27,907 nt of DNA, taken from the NCBI GenBank assembly GCA_964200185.2, contig CAXNAD020000136.1, forward strand, positions 1 through 27,907. The letters are read 5' to 3'. Below are positions 1 to 10,400 of the stretch, one piece after another (positions within the stretch are counted from its first letter, which is position 1; each line of letters begins with the position of its first letter). The DNA is from Choristocarpus tenellus KU-1152 (lineage: Eukaryota; Phaeophyceae). The notes beneath the pieces are model-generated. The model ran no database searches and was not told the origin of the DNA. It saw only the letters and a list, made by a program, of their open reading frames with translations. A program made the position numbers and the translations under genes.

Positions 1-30
1 GGGGCGGGGAGTAGTTGTGGGGTGTCGGGT

Positions 31-208
31 GGGGGGGGGGGGGGGGGGGGGGGGGGGGGTGTTCTACACCAGGGTGTCCATTTGGGTCATAGCCAGGAAA
101 AGTGTACTTACATTATCCATCTGGCATATGCAACCAAATCACCCAAATATCGCGACATGAAAAAATTGTCCCCAAATGGATAGCCGCCACCCCCCCAGAT
201 ACTTTGAG
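31..208. mobile_element. Partial copy of the 195-bp element
   Basis: The interior AGGAAAAGTGTACTTACATT to CGCGACATGAAAAAATTGTC and the right end (reverse complement CTCAAAGTATCTGGGGGGG) match 1383-1577. The left TIR is replaced by a poly-G run of about 29 bases (31-59), possibly a slippage or assembly artefact. Confidence 0.7.
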
Positions 209-800
209 CCAGTTCTCAAGGTGAAAGGATCATGTCCAGGTCAGGCTGCAGCTGAGGGTTGACGAGTAGTTCATCCATGCCTTCCCAGATTTCTTCTAGA
301 CAACTGAAATGTCCTATCTTTCTGGTGGTTATGCTTGTTGTGCTTTCCCTGTCCGTCCAATAAAAGTATCTGTTGTACATTGTGCGCAGTTGGTGTCTTT
401 TGGGGGACTAGTTGAGTCATTGTGATCTTTCTGTTCTGCTTGAAGAAGTGCGAATCAAGTGGTTCAGTCGAGGGTACAGGGAACCCATTGGTTGTTCAAA
501 GCGGAATAATAGTCACTTGTGTGTATGGGCCCATGGTAAGCAGGAAGGGCAGAGTGCTGGGCCAGTGGGGGCAGCAATAGAGACCAAGCCCTGGGAAATG
601 TAGAGGAATTTCAATGCTGTGTGCGCCTGGTAGTGTCTCTCTTTGTATTATGTAGTAAGAACACAATATTCTGCAAGTTGCGTGTGATTTATTTGCCGTC
701 AGTAGCCTATGCTATGCTTGTAGAGCAGATTGGAAGGATTTATAGCCATACTGGCCTCTTCATGGTTATTCTTGCTATTGATATTGACTCTTCTAATGGC
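209..800. other. Region without a recognised gene
   Basis: About 0.6 kb between two inverted-repeat elements. It contains an AATAAAAG at about 359 that could be a + strand polyadenylation signal for something outside the window. Nothing else is supportable. Confidence 0.3.
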
Positions 801-1059
801 CTATAGTATCCTAGAGGGGGTTCAGATGTCCATTCAGGTCTTGGTGACCATGTAGTGATTTTTTTGTCTTTAGAGTGAACGTGTCAGATGTAAGGGTCAT
901 TTCCTTCACCTGGACGCACCTTCCTTTTCCATTCCCCTGCGTGGACCAAATCGGAAGGAAAATCATCTACAAAATAGGCATCAAACTGCTGTGTTTTTAG
1001 AACTCTATCAAGTCTCAAATCGTCTACCTGGACTAACCCGCCCCCCTAGGATACTATGG
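801..1059. mobile_element. 259-bp terminal-inverted-repeat element (MITE-like)
   Basis: The left end is CTATAGTATCCTAGAGGGGG. The reverse complement of the right end is CCATAGTATCCTAGGGGGG. The TIRs resemble those of 1383-1577 (AxAGTATCyT(a/r)GGGGG), but the interior differs, so this may be a second family using the same transposase. It is non-coding. Confidence 0.68.
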
Positions 1060-1382
1060 ACCAAAAGATAAGAACCGTGCAATATTGGGAAGGCAAAGAG
1101 GGTTCTTTCTAGAACAGAGCACTGCTTCATCAGTTGGGAGGTGATCATTTTTGTGCTGCCTTGGGCGGTGTGCACTGAGATCAATTATAGACTACCAAGT
1201 GTACAAGATAAAAGCACTTAGCCACTACACTGGGCATTCTGTTCAATATACATATTTTTTGTACATAACTGGAGAAACTTGGAAATACAAAGTATGGATG
1301 CTGTATGTTACGTAGTATATATATTGGTGTGTGTGAAGGGTGTGTGCAAAATAAATTGCTAGAGAATGAATGGATCCATTGA

Positions 1383-1577
1383 CCCAAGGTATCTGGGGGG
1401 AGGAGGGTTCTACATCGTGTCCTACATGGTGTCCATCTGGACCAAAACCAGGAAAAGTGCACTTACATTATCCATCCGACACATGCAACCAAATCACCCA
1501 AAAATCGCGACATAAAAAAATTGGCCCCAAATGGACAGCCGCCGCCATTCCCTCCCCCCCCCCCAAGATACTTTGGG
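1383..1577. mobile_element. 195-bp terminal-inverted-repeat element (MITE-like)
   Basis: The left end is CCCAAGGTATCTGGGGGGAG. The reverse complement of the right end is CCCAAAGTATCTTGGGGGGG. Flanks CATTGA (left) and CATTGT (right) fit a 5-bp CATTG target duplication. The interior, AGGAAAAGTGCACTTACATT to CGCGACATAAAAAAATTGGC, is shared with the copy at the window start. Confidence 0.82.
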
Positions 1578-3072
1578 CATTGTGTGTAGGCATTCTTTGT
1601 TATCAACCAGGAACCATTAGGTGGAGATGAAAGCCATGCATATGTCGTGAAGCAATCAGTGAAGAGTGTTGAAGTATATTCTGGAGTAATACACAGTTCG
1701 AATGATGCTTTATTACTTAGTAATAGAAGAGCTCAAAACTCCAATATTGTTAGTATGAAAACACCAAGTACTTAGAAAACAATTTGACAGTTATTATACA
1801 TACATGTGATGCAGAGAGTGATACAATAAGTTCTATTTCAAGAAGGAAAAGGGTTAAAGGATTCCCTGCTTCAACATTTTGTTTTATATCTACTAACAGG
1901 AACCTGCTACTAAAATTTTGGATTTAGGCATGTATATTTCCATTTCCGGCATTACAACCTTTAAGAATGCTGAAAGTATTACAGAAGTCATACAATATAT
2001 CCCTTAGGATTGCTACTTGAAACAGATAAGTGATGAAAACCGACATTTCGATCAGTGGAATAGACTGGATGTCAACTTGAGTGATTAGGATGCTTTTGCC
2101 GTGCAACTTCCTCTACCCCCTCGATCTTGGAATCAATCGTTACTACCGAACAGTGGAGAAGGACTTGCCCATTGCCTTTATGGGATAGGATGTATTTACT
2201 GGACCATCTTGGACATACTGCACAACATTGCCAGAAATTTGGAACTTGAAAACTTGTGGAGGTGGCCATGGGCTCGAGACAGAGAGCACTTAAGACAAGT
2301 AGGAGCAGTGTAGGAGCAATATTTATATAGTTCAACTCTCAATCTTACACAAGCCCACACCCTGGAAAATGAATCGCTCAAGTAACATAACTCAAATATT
2401 TGAGTAGAAAATGACTTCCCGACATGAAAGATGAATCTTTGGTAAAGAAAGGCAAAGGATAGATACCAGTGTCGGCCCTCTGCTTCCACAATGGCACTTC
2501 AATTCTCGGATAGTGTACCTGAGTCAGACTAAAAAAATGAGTGAGTGAACCCTCCCGTGTTTTAAAAGAATACAATATGTGTGTGTGTATGAGGTGGGGG
2601 GGGGGGGAAGTTAAAATTCACTAATCAATAAAACCATTGATTTGATCAGATATGATAGCAACAGTGAATCCTAGGATATGTTGTCCCAAATCATTGTTAT
2701 GCGGTGGATTCCTAGGGTAATGACTTTCTTTGAAGCACTTTCGAGCTATATATTTCCACATTTCATTCAGCCCTAGCCAGCCCACCTCTTTCAGTCCAAT
2801 ATTATGGGTCAAAAGTAAAGAATAGTTGAAGTAACTGGTCCAGACATTGTGACAGATTGAGCAGCAAAGCACTGGCTACTGTTTGCACCATCGTGCATTG
2901 AGGTCACATCATTCCATTAGTTCAGGAGTTGTAACATGGAGTTCATCATCTACTGATCTTCGAATGAAACGGGATTTCGTGACTTCTAGCTTTTAGGGAA
3001 TGAGACATTTTCTCCAGTGATCTGAGGCTGCAAGTTGAGTCATTCCTATGCAACATGGGATTATCTTCGCAC
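1578..3072. other. Region without a recognised gene
   Basis: Contains a poly-G run near 2597 and open minus-strand stretches: 2072-2335 has a hydrophobic start (APTLLLLVLSALCLE), and 2621-2872. They lie 3' of the gypsy integrase fragment, where such elements can have a further ORF, but nothing was identified. Confidence 0.35.
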
Positions 3073-3675
3073 CTAAGGCATCTGGGTTGCCAACTCGTCC
3101 AACTGGGCTTGGGGAAGTATCTCTTCAGTTGGGAATACCCTTCTTAAGAAAAGCGAATTAAGAGCATCCATGTCAGGTTTAGTAACTACACCTTTATGAG
3201 GTTTTAGTCCACCCACATGAATTGTAACCTCACGTCAGTCTTCCGTGCATTTAACACGATTTACGATGGTTGTTATACGTGCCTTCACTCCATAAGCTTC
3301 CCTACATGGAGATAGTAATTTGCGGGTTTAGTACATCAGCTCAAGTATGTGGTTTGTGAAGCCACACTTGATCCCCTGGCTTGTAGATTAGGAGTTCATG
3401 TTTTACAGCGTCAGGGTCCTTTTCTCAATGCCACCTCACCAACGTTTGGCTGGGTGAGTTTGTATGCTAGCTGTAATTCTGCCACTGTTTTCGTACTGTA
3501 TTCTTGTATGGTTATGGGGGTGGCCTGAGGAACCCCCAGAATAAGATCAATTGGCAAAATTGGGAGCCTACCAAACATGAAAAAAATGCATTGGTTGAAC
3601 AGTGTTATCTTTAGACTGTGTTACATGTTAGGGGTACGAAGAGCAACAAGGATGCCCGATCAGATTGGTCCATAT
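3073..3675 (-). pseudogene. Ty3/gypsy integrase C-terminal fragment
   Basis: The translation contains ALRTPNM and then NQCIFFMFGRLPILPIDLI, matching the 'AYRTs.h.stg.tPf.LMFGR..rLPiDl' segment that closes the gypsy integrase core. It is followed by LAYKLTQPNVGEVA, then after a frameshift YKPGDQVWLHKP (the 'y.vGD.Vwl' motif), then VTIHVGGLKPHKG (the 'vHvdrLKPy' motif). Several stops and frameshifts disable it. The catalytic DDE part, reverse transcriptase and clear LTRs were not found. It ends at TAG, 3073-3075. Confidence 0.85.
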
Positions 3676-3821
3676 TAGAATAGATCGTCAGCATACAATG
3701 CATTGTGGAATGAACTCTTCACAAAATTCACTCCATCAAGTCAAAACACCACCAATTGGAGATAGAACCTGTCCGTCACATACGCAGTTGTTCATATTTC
3801 ACTCTCTAAATATCTCTTGTG

Positions 3822-4181
3822 CTAAGGAACCTGATTCTGTGTGGTGGGGGGTGATGAGAACCCCCAGAGTCGAGGTTAAGAAAGTGAGAGATGAGACTGA
3901 GGTATGCTGGGTGTATGTTGACAGCCTCAGAGTGTCATGTGCATCAATCTACACTGTGATTGGTTGTGACCAGTCAGAACAGAGAAACCACAATCTTGGG
4001 CTTTGCTGGTTTGTATCTACCGTTCATATCGGGGTTACTGCGAGCCGGTAGTGCGTCTGACCCACACCACATCACTTACCCTGGCCTCAATGGCAAAAGG
4101 TGATGCGCGCAAATGTATATGACTGCATGTATTATCCTCATCAGTTCGGGAGATCCCAAAAAAGGCGACCTATCCCTGACA
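3822..4181. repeat. Direct repeat B, copy 1
   Basis: Partner of 5491-5852 in the same orientation, about 1.3 kb apart. It begins TAAGGAACCTGATTCTGTGT and ends near CGACCTATCCCTGAC. The two copies could be old LTRs or two insertions of one dispersed element. No TG...CA ends were confirmed. Confidence 0.92.
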
Positions 4182-4930
4182 TTACCCCTCGCCCAGTGTG
4201 GATTCCATCCGACATGATCACAAAAGTGACTGGCCAGCACTTCATGTCGGACAGATCGTTTGGGAGAGAAAAAAAAGCATCCTGGTTGAATCAACTCAGA
4301 GAAAAGAAAAAAAATGAAAGGTGGAACACTAGTGGGGATCATCCTTACGTCGTCCTCTAGTCCAAGAGGAAATATCTGTGTTAATGGGTGGAAAGCACAG
4401 CGAAAAAAACGACACGGACCTGCCTGTCTCCTATGTGCCCCTGGGGATCAAAGTGAATGAAACATTTGAGGTGGAAAAGAAGCTTCACTCATGCCCAAAA
4501 GAGGCTGTGAGGAGCAAGAAAGAGCAAATGCAACCGCTTGTACCATTTTTTGGCTTCCTGACCTTGAGCTATTGTGAAGTTATGTACTAGGTTTTACGGT
4601 TTCTTCAGTGTTTCCCAACCTAGCAACAAGCCCTTAGATATCATACCACATTTATGTCTTATCCTTACTTATTCTGGGGAAACAGAATAAGCAGGGCACC
4701 CTTAAATACTCTCATTTCTCACTCTCTCTCTCTCCTCCTGCTGTTCTACATTATTTTGCAGGGGCTCATGGGAGGAATACTAGAGACTTTGGCAGGGTAG
4801 CACATGCTTTGATCGCCAATAAAAGTCAACCAATCGATTGCTCTTTGTAGTCATAAATATGCGAGAGCGAAAGGTCTAACCCATTCTTGAAAATTGGCAA
4901 CAGGGGAAAGTACAAATCCTGTGCTCCAGA
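4182..4930. other. Region without a recognised gene
   Basis: A + strand open stretch at 4378-4590 (contains EVEKKLHSCPKEAVRSKKE) lacks splice or domain support. A short (CT)n lies at about 4721-4734, and CAATAAAAG at about 4818. No function is assigned. Confidence 0.3.
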
Positions 4931-5098
4931 ACTCATGGGGGTAAGTCCTTGTGAGAAAGATGTATCATGATCAAGGGATCAAGTACATAGCTACAGGGAA
5001 CGTGGTCGGGTTTTGGTGAGACAATATGCTCATCTTTTGTTACTGGTTTATCCTTGACAGAGTCGCGGCAGTGAGGCTGACCTCCACACTCTCCAACG

Positions 5099-5431
5099 TT
5101 AGACCTGTGCAACAACTCGGAGTTGAATGAAGTTGTCATGGGTATCGAACTTCCGGTTCTCCTTGTATTCATCATCTTCAGCCAACACTTGATGGAGGGT
5201 CTGGTCCGGGTTACGTTGAAGCGTTAACTGGCCACAGCCATCATGTTCAAGCAAACCGCCGAAGGTGTATTAGTCCTTTTGACGGGGCTTTTGATCTGCA
5301 TGTTCGGGATATTGGACTATCCTTCCTCTCAAACTACGCTCCCCTGATGGTGCTTTATTTCTCAAAGTTGTCTCGGGTTTCTGACTAGGGTCAACAACCT
5401 TTTGGGGTTGCACTTCCTTCTTGTCCACCAT
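5099..5431 (-). pseudogene. Unassigned coding-like fragment
   Basis: About 110 codons on the minus strand with a single internal stop. It includes VQPQKVVDPSQKPETTLRN and VLAEDDEYKENRKFDTHDN. The composition (charged, Gln/Pro-rich) looks protein-like and it lies between the two B repeats, near a gypsy integrase fragment on the same strand. It could be retroelement or host debris; no domain was recognised. Confidence 0.25.
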
Positions 5432-5490
5432 TGTGGCATGGCCCTACATCTCTGGTGACCCCCAAACACAGATCGGCGTGAGTACCACTG

Positions 5491-5852
5491 TTAAGGGGTC
5501 TGGTTCTGTGTGATGGGGGGTGATGAGAACCATCAGAGATGAGGTTAAGAAAGGAAGTGAGAGATGAGAATGAGGCATACTGGGTGTATGTTGACAGCCT
5601 CAGAGTGCCATGTGGACCAATCTTCAGCATGATTGGTTGTGACCAGTCAGAACAGAAAACACAATCTTGGGCTTTGCTGGTTTGAATCCACCGTTCATGT
5701 CGGGGTTACCACGAGTCGGTCGTGCGTCTGACTCACACCACATCACTTACCCTGGTCAAAATGGCAAAAGGTAATGAGTGCAAATGTATACGACAGCACG
5801 TATTATCCTCATCAGTGTCAGGACATCCCAAAAAGGCGACCTGTCCCTGACA
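5491..5852. repeat. Direct repeat B, copy 2
   Basis: Aligns along its whole length with 3822-4181. Shared blocks include GGTGATGAGAACC, TGTTGACAGCCTCAGAGTG, TGATTGGTTGTGACCAGTCA, CAATCTTGGGCTTTGCTGGT and TATTATCCTCATCAG. It is non-coding, with small indels. Confidence 0.92.
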
Positions 5853-5859
5853 CTTGCAT

Positions 5860-7381
5860 AAATAGGAATATATTCTGAATGAAGGATCATCCTTAACTAG
5901 TTTATAGCGGAAGAACAATTGTAGAGGGAGCAGACCACAAACTCAGATTACTTCATGAACTATTGCTTTTGAATTGTTGCAGAAAGATCTCTTGCTTAAT
6001 CATTGTCAACACATAGGATGAAATAGAACACACTTTACAAGGTAAGGAAACTGGTCCAAACCTTCCTACCTCTCAAGTGGTTCGGCTCGCATTCTGAATG
6101 AAGGATTATCCTTTACCGGCATTCAGAAGAAAAATCTCAACAAAGAGGTTACAGACACAGGAAGAAAGTGGGAAAATTCCATAGGAGGATGTACAGGTTG
6201 TGGACCTAATGTACATAAAGCAAGATACATGCCCACAGCACTATTGCCATGCATGTCACAGAGTCAGGCTGATATGGTTGGACAAGTACGTATTCTTCAT
6301 TTTATCTACGTTTTTCTAGGTCTCTAATGGTGCATACTTTTTGGAAGGGATGGGTATGAAATTTTAGGTGATATTTAGTCAATCCCAATCCGAAGGTGAA
6401 AACTTCAAAATTCATTCAGGGTTAGGATATTTTGGGGCACAAGTGAAAGAGTGCTGTAATACTAGTAGTAGTTTTCCCAAACACAAGAAATTTAGTGCTA
6501 TTACCGAATACGAACTGCTTGGTTACATGCGGCTAAACCAATATATATAGTTGACAAGTCATGCAAATACCACTTTGCGTGAAACATCCAACGAAACTTG
6601 ACCTGGGAAAGGCTTTGTTTGTATCCACCAGTAGGGCATTCGTTTCTTCATACCCTGACCAAGTCATCATTCCTCAGCATTGACAGCAACCTTGGTGATT
6701 GCAAGAACAGCGTGTTTACTTCACACCATCTGCATCCTCCCCTATCTTCGGTAACAACTTGAACAAGGACAGAGCACTTGCATCAGGTGAAGCAAATATT
6801 CGCGTACCTTGCAACAGACTTGTGGAGGAGTCTTTACCAATTATTTCGGCATTCCACCACTGCAGAGGAGTGTCACGCTCAGCAGTGAAGCTACCTCTGT
6901 AACACATACATCATACAAAGATTACTAACACACTACCTTCGAGTCCAGCACCACCGCAACATCTTCCCACAATAAATCGCTTGTATGAACAATTTCGAAC
7001 TCCTTGATCAAATTTTCTACTCCATAAACCAATGAACCCAACCTCAATCCCTTCAAGACACGACTTCCACACAAAGGGTATACCCATTAGTCAGTGTAGA
7101 ACTCACCTGATAAAAAAAAAACACATAATCAACCGTTTCAACTCCGACTTTTTGTTTCTCACTCCCTCACTCCATACTAGTTGCTTCCGTATCATGGACA
7201 TTCACCCATACACCTTGGAACTATGTGCAGTATTACTATAACTACCATAATTATATATTTGTGGTATGTACACGTGAGTAAGCTATTATCCTATGAGTAC
7301 ATCCTATTGCTTCAATCTATCTGCAAGCCACCCTCCTGGCATGGGAAAGAGTACACCCCTCTCAATACGTAAGCCCTTATG
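5860..7381. other. Intergenic or 3' flanking region
   Basis: About 1.5 kb beyond the stop codon. A 23-bp motif (ATTCTGAATGAAGGATyATC) occurs at 5872 and 6091. An open minus-strand stretch at 6716-6907 follows a good acceptor (TGTTACAG) but its exon status is unclear. No canonical polyadenylation signal for the minus-strand gene was seen. Confidence 0.4.
6092..6128. repeat. Nested hairpin
   Basis: The outer arms TTCTGAATG and CATTCAGAA are perfect complements. Inside them AAGGAT/ATCCTT forms a second stem around a single T. The first half recurs at 5872-5894. Confidence 0.8.
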
Positions 7382-7413
7382 TCATACTCGCTTGAGTATA
7401 TCCCACCTCTCCT
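7382..7413 (-). CDS. Terminal coding exon 13 (residues 445-454 and stop)
   Basis: The acceptor GTTGGGTTCTACAG is strong. The exon continues the helix as EERWDILKRV and then hits TGA. An alternative is a donor inside it (CGA|GTATGA), which would join to the acceptor GTTACAG at 6908 and stop after one residue (Arg then TAG), giving almost the same C-terminus. No canonical AATAAA is visible on this strand between here and 6000; AATATA near 7259 is a weak variant. Confidence 0.6.
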
Positions 7414-10400
7414 CTGTAGAACCCAACAAATATCCAGACATGCCAAGAGAAAGAACGCATAAAACATCAGGGTAGGCCAGGGAGATATACAGCAGTGTAT
7501 GTGGCAAGAGATGAGGTAAACAAAGACCATCAAGTTACCATGACATCATCTCAGTCCTAGCGCACCTTGAGTACTAGACAATGTGGTAGAATGTGTTCTA
7601 TGAATCAGAGTGCTTTCAAAACTACTAATACTCCCCACAGGATTACTGAGGGGAGTCAAAAACAAAGGAGAAGATAGACCAGGCGAAAAAATAAGGGTGG
7701 ACCAAACTTTACCTCCTCAAGAAGCACAAAATTTCGAGGCAACAAAAATTAGATAGAAAGAATTCAAGAGTACAGATTCTTGCTTGGGACACATACCAGA
7801 AAAAATACTGCCATGGAAGTGTGGGTTGTTTATTGTTTAGTTTATGGGTGATTGGTCATGACATCTTTAAGAAGAGAATCTCCACGTTGTTGACAAAAAT
7901 ATTTTCCTTGAACAAGAAGTTTAGAAGACTACACTTCCAAAAGGAGCTACTGCGACAAGAGGTGGGCAAGATCTTACCCAGTGATGCCATGTATCTCTCC
8001 AGCTGTCCAATCATCTCATCCAGGAGAACTACGCAATCATGGAACTCATCGATGTCCTTCAACACCACTGGTACCTCAGGTCTACCCTCACCATTGGCCT
8101 CCGCTTTCATAGGAAAATAGATACACATATTATTGCATAGCCATGGGTGGAGGGCAAAGAATTACTATATACAATGGCCAATGAAGTATGGAATATGGGT
8201 CACAATGCTCCATCAGTTGTAGAATTTTTTTCCACTTAATGTGAAGGACACACCCATCAAATAAAAGTAACATAGGTGCAACGGCAGGTTCAATTGACAG
8301 GCTATTGTGTATGAACACTTATGTCATAAACTAAAAAAACTTGACCATGGCACAAGTTGCAAGGGAGGCATTCTGTTATCCATGCAGTCTGTTGAGCAAA
8401 AACACAGACTTGTACGCATTGCTGGGTGCTGAAACAGTAAAGGAGAAACACAAAAGTTCTTGTCTCAGATAGTCCAATGCATATACACTGTAGAACTCTT
8501 GATACACGTGGACACTCTGTATTGAATGAAGACTACGACATAATCGAAAACAACGACCATAAGGATGGGATAGAACAGTGATCTAGACAAGGTAATTCTT
8601 ATCATCTATATGAGTCATCCATGATGTAAACTTGACAGATTGGTTCCACGACGGGCATCAATCAATCAACAGCAAAAGTAGGCCAAGGGAGTCCAAACAC
8701 ACATCAACCTACAGGAACAGATCACGTATGTTGAAGTGGTACAAGAGTGGCAGATGTACAGACAGGGCAAAACATCAGTCTCCTCATACTCGTATTACAT
8801 TTCATAGACCTGACGAGATCGAAATTTTGATAGAAGCAATAAGGGTCCCCCGGCCTCATGAACGTATAGGACATGGGGGGCAAATCCTTGATAAGAAAAA
8901 CATTTGTTAACAAAAAATAGATCATACGTCCAGGGCAGTACGGACAAGCCGTGAAGAAAGTAGTGCGTTTCTGTACTCTCATTTAATCGCCACAGAGGAA
9001 GACACGGGGATACTTAGGGTGTAACCAACCGAAATATATCGGAAATCCTTGCTGTCACGAAGTACCTCCCTATCCCCAAGGACCTCAGAACTCACCCGAA
9101 ATGCGACTTTCATTGATTAATCCAATGTCGTGACGTATGCATTCAAAATCCTGTGCCACAGCCTCCGTTACTGCAACTGCTTTCGCCACGTCCGAGCCAG
9201 CGACTGCAGGAAACCCGTAAACAGACAAGTAGACATGAGCTTTGATGATGGCTGAGGTTGCATGCTTTCACGGCGAAAGTTGGGGATCTGGGAAGGCTTG
9301 TCTCATCATGTGATAAGTGTCTCATTTGCTCCCCAGGATTCCATCCTCTCTTCCGGTACACCACGCGGTACTACCCCAAGCAGTATCCCCCACCGTTTAT
9401 CGGTTTGGGGACTCAACACTTCCAAAAGACCTAACATTAACTCGGTCGACCAGGAACTGTCCTCAATGCTACGGTATCTTGTTGGTAGTGGTACTGACCC
9501 GCAGAGATAATATTCAACCTAGATGTCCTACTGACCGAAGCAATGGAAATAGATATACACAGTGTTGGCCATCGGTGATCCTGAACACAACCCCGTCATG
9601 ACATCACCACTCCGATCTCATGCAACAATACAATTTACAGTCCTCATGAAATACTGAGAATTCATTACTCACTGGAGAGCTGTACGCGGAACAACTCTCC
9701 TACGCCCTCAACCATCGCCAGAGCTGCTGCCCGAGTGGATTCTGTAGGCTCTCCATAAGCTCGATCAGTCATTTCTACACAATGATCTATGTTATAGAAG
9801 TAGAAGATCAAACAATACGTGCAGTGACCAGTAAAGATGCACCTTTTCCTGTCAACTCAATATCTCCAGTTCTACCCCAGTTCAATTTCACATTGAACTA
9901 CAAGCAGGGGACCACCCCGCTGCCTGTTCTGACCAGTCTACCACCTAGGGAGGAAAGCAAGCAGGAGTCAGGGCCTCTTTAGATGCATTTATCTTCGATG
10001 TGACTGTCGCTGTTCCCCGCGGATTGCGCACGGTCTCCTGCCTCAACTTCGACCCTTTACCATGACCAACTTCAACACACCTTGTAGCATCCTCCTCCCT
10101 CTTTATCTATCCCACAATGGAGACCAAACGATTTGGAGTGTCTCGCATTCAGGGGAGATTCACACTTGAATAACAGTCACCTATTGACCACCAAAGACGA
10201 AGGCATTGAGACGCAGGATGCACACGGGCATCGCGCCGTAGGTGGTGGACATGTAAGAGTAATATTGAATCATTTACAGAACCCATTTTCTGTGGTAATA
10301 TGCATCGTGCCATCGAAATCGGCAAACTTCCCTATTTAGACTTTTGGGGTAACATGTGTTTCTGGTGGATCCCCTTCTAATTCCATGAGACCCTGGGTAA

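Noticed and set aside
2072-2335. A minus-strand frame starting with a hydrophobic, signal-peptide-like segment, considered as a third ORF of the gypsy element
   Set aside because: Too short, too far from the integrase fragment, and no envelope-like motif was recognised.
6716-6907. A minus-strand 58-codon block after a good acceptor, considered as a further exon of the gene
   Set aside because: Its open frame is out of phase with exons 12 and 13; the in-phase frame stops at once. Kept only as possible 3' UTR.
9960-10095. A minus-strand open stretch with VGHGKGSKLRQETVRNPRG
   Set aside because: It looks protein-like, but no donor precedes its stop codon and it does not fit the phase between exons 9 and 10.
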